Positions 1-6,499 of a DNA stretch of 25,791 nucleotides are shown here, piece after piece (the first letter of the stretch is position 1; each line of letters starts with the position of its first letter). A program made the translations under genes and the position numbers. The DNA lies in NCBI GenBank assembly GCA_900769765.1, contig CAAGHW010000095.1, forward strand, positions 1-25,791. Reading direction: 5' to 3'. Under the pieces are notes generated by a model. It was not told the DNA's origin. It saw nothing but the letters and a program-made list of their open reading frames with translations, and ran no database searches. The DNA is from Bacteroidaceae bacterium. GTDB lineage: Bacteria; Bacteroidota; Bacteroidia; Bacteroidales; Bacteroidaceae.

Positions 1-1
1 C

Positions 2-790
2 CTTACCGTTTCGGGTCAGCTCGAGGGTGAGTTGGCTGCAACAGCTCTTGGTGCAATCTATACTTTCGGTCCTACATTCCGTGCCGAGAATTCAAACACT
101 CCACGTCACCTTGCCGAGTTCTGGATGATTGAGCCCGAGGTTGCTTTCAACGATATCATCGACAACATGGAGTTGGCCGAGGAATTCATCAAGTACTGCG
201 TACAGTGGGCTTTGGACAACTGTATGGAAGATATCACATTCCTCAACAATATGTTCGACAAGGAACTCATCGAGCGTTTGCGTTCTATCGTGAATACCGA
301 GTTCGTACGTTTGAGCTACACCGACGGTATAAAGATTCTTGAAGATGCTGTTGCAGCAGGCCACAAGTTCGAGTTCCCTGTATATTGGGGTGTCGATTTG
401 GCTTCTGAGCACGAGCGTTACCTCGTTGAAACACACTTCAAGCGTCCTGTAATCCTTACCGACTATCCGAAGGATATCAAGGCGTTCTACATGAAGCAGA
501 ACGAGGATGGCAAGACAGTACGTGCTATGGACGTGTTGTTCCCGAAGATTGGCGAGATTATCGGTGGTTCAGAGCGTGAGGCCGATTACGACAAGCTTCT
601 TGCACGTGTCGAGGAGATGAATATCCCAATGAAGGATATGTGGTGGTATCTCGATACCCGTCGTTACGGTTCATGTCCTCACTCAGGTTTCGGTCTCGGT
701 TTTGAGCGTCTGTTGCTCTTTGTGACAGGTATGTCGAACATCCGCGACGTGATACCTTTCCCACGTACTCCAAACAACGCTGAATTCTAA
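2..790 (+). CDS. asnS: Asparagine--tRNA ligase, C-terminal part (5' end outside window)
   Basis: Charges tRNA-Asn with asparagine in the cytoplasm; a class IIb aminoacyl-tRNA synthetase. The reading frame is open from the window edge, so the N-terminal anticodon-binding domain and the true start are missing. The visible part is the catalytic domain. Class II motif 2 is seen at FRAENSNTPRHLAEFWMIEP (about nt 77-136), and motif 3 near the end as GFGLGFERLLLF. The protein ends DVIIPFPRTPNNAEF-like (RDVIPFPRTPNNAEF), the usual end of bacterial AsnRS, so the 3' end is intact. ENSNTPRHLAEF with the IPFPRTP ending favours AsnRS over AspRS. A TTG at 32 lies well inside the conserved domain and is not a start. 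A strong hairpin terminator follows the stop codon. Confidence 0.97.
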   Translation, partial: LTVSGQLEGELAATALGAIYTFGPTFRAENSNTPRHLAEFWMIEPEVAFNDIIDNMELAEEFIKYCVQWALDNCMEDITFLNNMFDKELIERLRSIVNTEFVRLSYTDGIKILEDAVAAGHKFEFPVYWGVDLASEHERYLVETHFKRPVILTDYPKDIKAFYMKQNEDGKTVRAMDVLFPKIGEIIGGSEREADYDKLLARVEEMNIPMKDMWWYLDTRRYGSCPHSGFGLGFERLLLFVTGMSNIRDVIPFPRTPNNAEF

Positions 791-808
791 TAAAGTATTA
801 TGTATAGT

Positions 809-850
809 GCCCCGTGCTTTGGTTATCAAAGCACGGGGCTTGTATAATTT
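809..850 (+). terminator. Rho-independent terminator of asnS
   Basis: A perfect 13-bp stem (GCCCCGTGCTTTG at 809-821, CAAAGCACGGGGC at 827-839) closes a 5-nt GTTAT loop and is followed by a T-rich stretch. It lies 18 bases after the asnS stop. It also rules out an upstream GTG at 807 as start of the next gene, since that codon abuts the stem. Confidence 0.85.
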
Positions 851-860
851 AAGAAACAGA

Positions 861-1760
861 ATGAAAAAACAATCGATAGTCGGACATCTGGCGTGTTTCG
901 TGGCATATGCGATTTTCGGTTTCAATATTATTGTGTGCAAGGATTTGACTGCCGGTCAGCTTATATCTCCTTTGACAATATTCTGTCTAAGGTCGCTTGG
1001 CGCAGGCACTCTCTTCTGGCTTATATCGCTCTTTTCTCCAAAGGAAAAGGTCGATGGAAAGGATTATATCAGGATATTTGCGGCATCGATGTTGGGATTC
1101 TTCGTTTGTCAGCTTACTTTCCTTGTGGGAATTCCGCATATCACCCCTATGGACTGTTCGGTGCTGTCGGCAATATCGCCCATTTACACTATGATAATTG
1201 CCGCAATAGTGCTGAAAGAGCCTATTACATGGCAAAAAGCGGGTGGCGTTATTATAAGTTTTGCAGGTATCATATATCTGATTGTGAGCCGTACTTCGGC
1301 AGAGGTGGCGGCTGAAACCTCCCTGTTCGGAATATTGATGATTATTCTCAACTCATTGAGTTTCTCTCTCTATTTGGGAATATTCAAGCCTATTATCGGC
1401 AAATATTCGGTCATAACATTCATGAAGTGGATATTCCTGTTTGCTTTTGTGGTCTCTGTTCCCTTTTCTGCCAGGGAGATTGTCTCTTTGAAATGGAGCG
1501 CAATTCCGGCAATACAGCTTGCTGAGCTTGCTTATCTCATTTTATGTGCTACGTTCATAACATATTTCCTTATACCGGTGGGGCAGAAACGTATCAGGCC
1601 GACACTTGTGAGTATGTATAGTTATGTTCAACCCATTATAGCTATTGTAATAAGCATCAGTGTCGGCATGGAGATGCTTACATGGCAAAAGGTGCTTGCC
1701 GCTGTTATGGTTTTTGGTGGTGTGGTTGTTGTAAGTTACAGCAAGAGCCGGGTGGAGTAG
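861..1760 (+). CDS. EamA/DMT-family transporter
   Basis: Inner-membrane transporter of the drug/metabolite superfamily; substrate not predictable. The 299-residue protein shows about ten hydrophobic segments arranged as two EamA halves. Each half carries the family's ending of an acidic residue followed by TWQK and a last helix (LKEPITWQK at 119-126, GMEMLTWQK at 269-277), a visible sign of internal duplication. The ATG at 861 is chosen because the in-frame GTG at 807 would put the asnS terminator inside the coding sequence, adding a non-hydrophobic, arginine-rich lead. No clear promoter was seen between the terminator and the start, so some read-through from asnS is possible. The next gene is 400 bases away, so it is probably monocistronic. 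Confidence 0.88.
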   Translation: MKKQSIVGHLACFVAYAIFGFNIIVCKDLTAGQLISPLTIFCLRSLGAGTLFWLISLFSPKEKVDGKDYIRIFAASMLGFFVCQLTFLVGIPHITPMDCSVLSAISPIYTMIIAAIVLKEPITWQKAGGVIISFAGIIYLIVSRTSAEVAAETSLFGILMIILNSLSFSLYLGIFKPIIGKYSVITFMKWIFLFAFVVSVPFSAREIVSLKWSAIPAIQLAELAYLILCATFITYFLIPVGQKRIRPTLVSMYSYVQPIIAIVISISVGMEMLTWQKVLAAVMVFGGVVVVSYSKSRVE

Positions 1761-1828
1761 CGGTTGTGTTTATTTGTGGCACATGCTCCAGACAATGCCG
1801 AGTTTCATAAAGGATAATAATGCTAAAC

Positions 1829-1850
1829 AGGCTTCAAAGCCCGTTTTTAT
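1829..1850 (+). terminator. Possible weak terminator of the EamA gene
   Basis: GGCTT (1830-1834) pairs with AAGCC (1837-1841), followed by CGTTTTTATTG. The stem is only 5 bp with a very small loop, so it is weaker than the other terminators here. Confidence 0.35.
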
Positions 1851-1915
1851 TGTATCTGATGTCGCTTTTATGTTTTAAGAATAAGGCTCTTGCCAAAAGC
1901 CTACGCTGTTTAGTA

Positions 1916-1950
1916 AAATCGTGTATCTCTTCGCAAGAGATACACGATTT
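1916..1950. repeat. 16-bp perfect inverted repeat (hairpin A)
   Basis: AAATCGTGTATCTCTT (1916-1931), loop CGC, AAGAGATACACGATTT (1935-1950). It is a perfect stem. No T-run follows on the + strand, so it is not a classical terminator. Its core ATCTCTT-loop-AAGAGAT recurs 185 bases downstream. Confidence 0.85.
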
Positions 1951-2109
1951 GTTGCAAAACTACATAAAATATTAAAAAGAGTTGTTTATTTCCCAATAAA
2001 AGTTTCTATATTGCAAGACAATAATTGAGTGAATCATAGAATTGTTTAGCAAAAATGGGTTCCTATAATAGTTTTTTTATTGGTTATTAACGAAATGTAT
2101 TTTTCACAT

Positions 2110-2126
2110 ATCTCTTGCGAAGAGAT
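2110..2126. repeat. Degenerate copy of hairpin A (hairpin B)
   Basis: ATCTCTT (2110-2116), loop GCG, AAGAGAT (2120-2126), followed by TGTCGAATTT, which resembles the right flank of hairpin A (ACACGATTT). It ends 35 bases before the start codon at 2162, so it probably lies in the leader RNA. Confidence 0.7.
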
Positions 2127-2161
2127 TGTCGAATTTACTGAATAAATTAATCTAGAACATA

Positions 2162-2641
2162 ATGTTTATGAAACACTTACGACGTCTATTGACTGTGCTT
2201 TTGTTGCTTGTTGCTTTTAAAGCATCGGCAGCTGCCGACAACACTTCTCTTGTAGTGGAGTTGCGCGATGGCAGCACAGCCAACTTTCTGTTGGCCGACA
2301 AACCAAAAATCACATTCACAGCACAGCTGATGAGCATCGTTTCCGAAACCTTCTCTATGGACTTCGACCGTGGCGATGTAAAGATGTACCGTTTTGTATG
2401 TGATGATGTTTCTACATCGGTTGAAACACTTGTGGAATCAAACGCCAAGGTAGAGAATAACACTCTTCTACTTAGTGGTGTCAACGACGGTACAGCCGTT
2501 GTGATATATAATGCTAACGGTATGGTTGTCAAGCAGGCCCTAGCCGTTGACGGCAACTGCTCCGTTTCTCTTGATGGCCTTGCCGCTGGTGTTTACATTG
2601 TGACATTCAAAAACACGACATTTAAATTCTTGAAGAGATGA
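2162..2641 (+). CDS. Small exported protein with T9SS-type-A-like C-terminal domain
   Basis: Residues 1-23 form a signal peptide: a basic MFMKHLRR start, a leucine-rich core and ASA before the probable cleavage site. Residues 27-80 carry the pattern LVVELRDGS...KPKITF, common near the N-terminus of exported Bacteroidales proteins. Residues about 95-159 resemble a type A Por/T9SS sorting domain: NTLLLSG, VVIYNANGMVV, then LDGLAAGVYIVTF and a basic KFLKR ending. By family knowledge such endings direct outer-membrane export and surface attachment where T9SS exists. With only about 55 residues between signal and C-terminal domain, there is no room for a large cargo. Its stop overlaps the next start (ATGA at 2638-2641), implying translational coupling. 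ATG 2168 is an equally possible start. Function unknown. Confidence 0.72.
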   Translation: MFMKHLRRLLTVLLLLVAFKASAAADNTSLVVELRDGSTANFLLADKPKITFTAQLMSIVSETFSMDFDRGDVKMYRFVCDDVSTSVETLVESNAKVENNTLLLSGVNDGTAVVIYNANGMVVKQALAVDGNCSVSLDGLAAGVYIVTFKNTTFKFLKR

Positions 2642-5100
2642 AAAAGATAATTACCCTTTTAAGCCTTATGCTGTGTATGTTCGTCACAGCGCAAGAGAAT
2701 GCAACAGGTGAATATATGTATATATTCCATAGTGATAACAGAATTGAACGTGTCGAGGTTGCAAAAATTGACAGTGTAACATTTGTCGATCCGTATCAAG
2801 CTGTTGACCTTGGCTTGCCAAGTGGTATAAAATGGGCAAGCTTCAACGTTGGCGCTCGTGCTCCTTGGGAGTATGGCGGTTATTATGCTTGGGGTGAAAC
2901 CGAGGAAAAAGAGGATTATTCTTGGGAAACCTATAAATGGTGCAATGGTAGTAACGATACCATGACCAAGTATTGTACAAATAGTCGCTACGGTACAATT
3001 GATAACAAAATTGCACTCGATCCTGAGGATGATGTTGCTTATGTAAAATGGGGCGGTGAATGGCGCATACCGACAAGCGATGAAATCGAAGAACTTAAGA
3101 CTAAGTGTACTTGGCAAGAAACTATCCTTAACGGTATCAACGGTTATGAAATAACAGGCCCTAATGGTAACAGCATCTTTATGCCTGTTGCAGGCTATGG
3201 TGTTGGTAACGGTGTATATGATCTTGATGGCTTTGGCCGTTATTGGTCATCGGAGTTGAAATCGGGCAGTAATGATGCTGCTTATGGTTTGGATTTTGGA
3301 AATGGCTACTATTGGAATGGCGATTATCGTTGGCATGGACGTTCTGTTCGTCCTGTATGTGGCACTCCGGTTGCACCTGTTGTAAATTATACCGTATCTG
3401 TTTTGAATAATGAAAACGGTACAGTACTTATCGATGGAGCAAATGTAGCTTCCGCATTGGTCGCTGATGGAACAGAAGTAACAGTTACTGCTACAGCAAA
3501 CGACGGTTATGAGTTTGTAGGTTGGTTTATTGGTGATAATGCAACATCTATTAGCACAGATGCAACTTACACATTCATTGTTGCTGAAGATATAGAATTG
3601 GTAGCTAAATTTGAAAAGGTGGCAGATGCTCCAACCTTTATCAACGGTTACGAGTATGTTGACCTTGGTTTGAACGTTAAATGGGCTGCATATAATGTCG
3701 GTGCTACAAAACCCGAGGAGCACGGTGGTTATTACGCTTGGGGTGAAACAGAGGAAAAAGAGGATTATTCTTGGGAAACTTATAAATGGTGCAACGGTAG
3801 TTCTAATACAATTACAAAATATTGTACAAACGACGGTTATGGAACTGTTGACGGTAAAATCACTCTCGACCCTGAGGATGACGTTGCCCATGTTAAATGG
3901 GGCGGTGATTGGCGCATGCCTACTGAAGCAGAACAGGCAGAATTGCGTAACAACTGTGATTGGGAGTGGACCGAAGTTAATGGCGTTTCCGGTTACAGGG
4001 TTAAGAGCCGCGTAAATGATAACAGTATTTTCTTCCCTGCTGCGGGCTACCGCCTCGGCACAGATATTGATCGCGGAGCAGGTAATGGATATTGCTCGAA
4101 TGCTGTGGACAGTGACTTTAACGACAATGCTTGCGGCATGCGTTTCGAGGAAGGCAACTATGATTGGAGTTGCTTTGGTCGTAGCAACGGTCGTCCCGTC
4201 CGCCCTGTTTGTGGTGCTCCGGTTGCACCTGTTGTAAATTATACCGTATCTGTTTTGAATAATGAAAACGGTATTGTTCTTATAAATGGAGAAAATGTCG
4301 TTTCTGCGTCATTTGCCAATGGAACAGAAGTAACTGTTACTGCTACAGCTAACGATGGCTATGAGTTTGCAGGTTGGTTTATCGGTGACAGTGATACAGC
4401 GGTAAGCACTGATGCGGCTTATACGTTTACAGTTGGCGAGGATGTTGCTTTGGTCGCCAGGTTCGAAAAAATTAGAACTTACCTTAATGGTTATGAGTAT
4501 ATAGACCTAGGCTTGCCAAGCGGAACAAAATGGGCAGCATATAACGTTGGTGCTACAAAACCCGAGGAGTTTGGTGGTTACTATGCTTGGGGTGAAACCG
4601 AGGAGAAAGATGATTACAGCGAGAGTACTTATAAATTTGGCTATTATACTACAAATGATAACGGCCTAAAAAAATATTATCATTATTCGAAGTATATCGA
4701 AGAACAAAGTAGTGTTTTTGATAGGGAGGTTTTAGAACCGGAGGATGATGTTGCTTATGTGAAATGGGGTGGTGGATGGCGCATGCCTACAAATGACGAA
4801 TGTGCGGAGCTGCTCGAAAATTGTACTCAAGAATGGGCAACCATTAATGGCGTTAAAGGCTGTAAACTCACCGGCCCGAACGGTAATACAATATTCTTGC
4901 CTGCAACGGGTAAAATAAGTGGTACAATTAGGAATGATGAAGTTTTGGGCTTTTATTGGAACGCAAATTGTGGCAGCGGTAATACTCATACCCAGACTCG
5001 AGGTTTCTATTTGACCTTCAGAGTAGATCTCTCCTCGTATTGTTGGATAACTTCCAATTATCGCGAGACCGGTATGCCAGTTCGCCCTGTTTGCAAGTAA
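2638..5100 (+). CDS. Exported protein with three FISUMP domains and two InlB-B-type repeats
   Basis: 820 residues. Residues 1-19 are a signal peptide (MKKIITLLSLMLCMFVTA) without a lipobox. A short YMYIF...IDSVTF segment follows (27-49). Then come three FISUMP/DUF1566-like domains at about 55-241, 338-526 and 617-820. Each has VDLGL(PSG), KWA-x-x-NVGA, GGYYAWGETEEK, a DPEDDVA-x-VKWGG-x-WR-x-PT core and an RPVRPVC or SVRPVC ending. They are separated by two InlB-B-type repeats at about 251-327 and 535-611 (YTVSVLNNENG, NDGYEF-x-GWFIGD, LVA-x-FEK). FISUMP domains occur in surface and secreted proteins of Bacteroidota and Fibrobacter; their activity is poorly known, and adhesion or lectin-like binding is inference. 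There is no sorting domain at the C-terminus, unlike the coupled upstream protein. Near-identical modules point to recent internal duplication. A terminator follows. Confidence 0.85.
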   Translation: MKKIITLLSLMLCMFVTAQENATGEYMYIFHSDNRIERVEVAKIDSVTFVDPYQAVDLGLPSGIKWASFNVGARAPWEYGGYYAWGETEEKEDYSWETYKWCNGSNDTMTKYCTNSRYGTIDNKIALDPEDDVAYVKWGGEWRIPTSDEIEELKTKCTWQETILNGINGYEITGPNGNSIFMPVAGYGVGNGVYDLDGFGRYWSSELKSGSNDAAYGLDFGNGYYWNGDYRWHGRSVRPVCGTPVAPVVNYTVSVLNNENGTVLIDGANVASALVADGTEVTVTATANDGYEFVGWFIGDNATSISTDATYTFIVAEDIELVAKFEKVADAPTFINGYEYVDLGLNVKWAAYNVGATKPEEHGGYYAWGETEEKEDYSWETYKWCNGSSNTITKYCTNDGYGTVDGKITLDPEDDVAHVKWGGDWRMPTEAEQAELRNNCDWEWTEVNGVSGYRVKSRVNDNSIFFPAAGYRLGTDIDRGAGNGYCSNAVDSDFNDNACGMRFEEGNYDWSCFGRSNGRPVRPVCGAPVAPVVNYTVSVLNNENGIVLINGENVVSASFANGTEVTVTATANDGYEFAGWFIGDSDTAVSTDAAYTFTVGEDVALVARFEKIRTYLNGYEYIDLGLPSGTKWAAYNVGATKPEEFGGYYAWGETEEKDDYSESTYKFGYYTTNDNGLKKYYHYSKYIEEQSSVFDREVLEPEDDVAYVKWGGGWRMPTNDECAELLENCTQEWATINGVKGCKLTGPNGNTIFLPATGKISGTIRNDEVLGFYWNANCGSGNTHTQTRGFYLTFRVDLSSYCWITSNYRETGMPVRPVCK
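3365..3421 (+). repeat. 57-bp exact direct repeat, copy 1
   Basis: Identical to 4217-4273. It spans the junction between FISUMP domain 1 and InlB-type repeat 1. The two copies are 852 bases (284 codons) apart, so recombination between them would stay in frame. Confidence 0.9.
4217..4273 (+). repeat. 57-bp exact direct repeat, copy 2
   Basis: Identical to 3365-3421, here spanning the junction of FISUMP domain 2 and InlB-type repeat 2. The following 100 bases stay highly similar between the copies. Confidence 0.9.
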
Positions 5101-5123
5101 AACTGAAATGTGAATGAAAATTA

Positions 5124-5160
5124 ATCAGCGAAGCTCTTTTTAGGAGCTTCGCTGATGTTT
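5124..5160 (+). terminator. Terminator of the FISUMP operon
   Basis: A 13-bp perfect stem, ATCAGCGAAGCTC (5124-5136) with GAGCTTCGCTGAT (5144-5156), loop TTTTTAG, followed by GTTTTGTG. It starts 24 bases after the stop codon at 5100. Confidence 0.85.
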
Positions 5161-5242
5161 TGTGCGAAATAAACTTAAAACACTTTTTATTCTGCAATAA
5201 AAATATTATACTCGCGTTGTGATTATAAAATGGTTGAGTGTA

Positions 5243-6328
5243 ATGAATAATAACAACTATTGCGTAATAATGGCCGGTGGCTTAGGTACACGTCTGTGGC
5301 CCATGAGCCGTAAGGTATATCCTAAACAGTTTCAGGATATACTCGGCTGTGGCAGAACGTTGCTGCAGCAGACATACGACAGGTATTCTCGTATTGTTCC
5401 TCCCGAGAACATAATAATATCCACTCATGTCGATTACACCGACATTGTTCACGAACAGTTGCCGCAGGTGGCAAAGGAGAGGGTTGTGCATGAACCTGCC
5501 TTTCGTGGAACGGCTCCGAGCATAGCCAATCTCGCATGTCATATACATGCTCTGAACCCTGATGCCAACATTGTTGTGGCGCAGAGCGACCAACTTGTTC
5601 TTGATGAGGACAAGTTTGTCGATGTCGTGGCCCGTGGATTCGATTTCGTTGCCGACAATAACAAACTTGTGGTGATAGGAATCAAACCTACTCATCCCGA
5701 GACTCGCTATGGATATATTCAGGCGGAAGGCGAACCCGAAAACGGCTCTTTCTATAAGGTGCGTACCTTTACAGAAAAGCCTGCTCTTGAGTTTGCGCAG
5801 GTTTTTGTGGAGAGTGGTGAGTTCTATTGGAACTCGGGTATATATATATGGAATGTACGGGCTATAATCGATACCATGTCGCGTTGTCTGCCCGATATGA
5901 TGAATGTCCTTAAAGATATATATAACCGCATTCCCGACCGCGATGTGCGTCGTCGTCAGGCGTATGAGCTATATACGTCGTTCCCCACAGCGTCGTTCGA
6001 CCTGAATGTGATGGAACGTGCCGATAATGTCTCTTTGGTGGTGGGTGAGTTCGGTTGGGCCGACATCGGTACGTGGGATACTCTCTATGCTACTCTGCCA
6101 AAGGACGCTGACGGTAATGTTGTTGTCGGTTGCAGAACTCTCAAATATAACAGTCGTAACAACATGGTTGTGTTGCCGAAGGACAAGCTTCTGGTTATGC
6201 AGGGTGTTGATGATATGCTTGTCGTTGATACTGACGATGTGCTGCTTATATGCAAGAAAGGCAATGAACGTGATATACGTAAATTCCTCAATGATGCCAA
6301 AATGAAATTAGGCGATAAAATAGGCTGA
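5243..6328 (+). CDS. manC: Mannose-1-phosphate guanylyltransferase
   Basis: Makes GDP-mannose from mannose-1-phosphate and GTP, feeding capsule, O-antigen and protein glycosylation pathways. The 361-residue protein has the nucleotidyltransferase signature AGGLGTRLWPMSR at 11-23 with K28, then FTEKP (176-180) and NSGIYIW (197-203), both typical of the family. The length fits the single-domain type; there is no C-terminal phosphomannose isomerase (cupin) domain as in bifunctional AlgA/XanB enzymes. The start is ATG 5243, which gives MNNNNYCVIMAGG, the usual Bacteroidales N-terminus. An in-frame GTG at 5219 would add eight residues. The gene is isolated between two terminators. No clean TAnnTTTG promoter was found in 5160-5242. 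Confidence 0.95.
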   Translation: MNNNNYCVIMAGGLGTRLWPMSRKVYPKQFQDILGCGRTLLQQTYDRYSRIVPPENIIISTHVDYTDIVHEQLPQVAKERVVHEPAFRGTAPSIANLACHIHALNPDANIVVAQSDQLVLDEDKFVDVVARGFDFVADNNKLVVIGIKPTHPETRYGYIQAEGEPENGSFYKVRTFTEKPALEFAQVFVESGEFYWNSGIYIWNVRAIIDTMSRCLPDMMNVLKDIYNRIPDRDVRRRQAYELYTSFPTASFDLNVMERADNVSLVVGEFGWADIGTWDTLYATLPKDADGNVVVGCRTLKYNSRNNMVVLPKDKLLVMQGVDDMLVVDTDDVLLICKKGNERDIRKFLNDAKMKLGDKIG

Positions 6329-6350
6329 TGTTATCAGCCTGTTTTGTCTT
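6322..6350 (+). terminator. Terminator of manC
   Basis: AGGCTGAT (6322-6329) pairs with ATCAGCCT (6333-6340), loop GTT, followed by GTTTTGTCTTTTG. The left arm contains the manC stop codon (6326-6328). Confidence 0.75.
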
Positions 6351-6419
6351 TTGTAAAAAGGGAAATTGTTTTAACTGCAAAGATATTCTGCGCTCGCTGT
6401 GAAAAATATTCAAGCAAGC

Positions 6420-6452
6420 TTGATATTATTTCGCTCGCTATTGCTATCTTTG
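6420..6452 (+). promoter_or_regulatory. Bacteroidetes-type promoter of the RNA methyltransferase gene
   Basis: -7 box TATCTTTG (6445-6452) matches TAnnTTTG. TTG at 6420-6422 can serve as a -33 element with a 22-base gap, slightly long. The -7 box is also one arm of a 10-bp inverted repeat with 6376-6385. Confidence 0.65.
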
Positions 6453-6499
6453 CATAATATTTGGGGAAGTGTTTCCCTTGATTTCTTTTTGACAATTTT

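Larger units (their letters stand above)
1761..2161. other. 400-base AT-rich intergenic region with multiple inverted repeats
   Basis: No convincing gene is present on either strand. It holds a short GGCTT/AAGCC hairpin followed by GTTTTTATTG (about 1829-1850), possibly the terminator of the EamA gene. Inverted segments CTAAACAG (1823-1830) and CTGTTTAG (1906-1913) bracket further AGGCT/AGCCT pairing. Two related hairpins follow at 1916-1950 and 2110-2126. No clean TAnnTTTG box was found before the gene at 2162; TATTTTTC at 2098-2105 is the nearest approach, one base off the consensus. Confidence 0.6.

Noticed and set aside
807..860. N-terminal extension of the EamA transporter from GTG 807
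   Set aside because: It would encode the asnS terminator hairpin as protein; the peptide is arginine-rich and unlike the family's start. ATG 861 fits.
2800..5100. CRISPR-like or tandem repeat array
   Set aside because: The repeats are long protein modules in one reading frame, with no short regular spacers and no cas genes.
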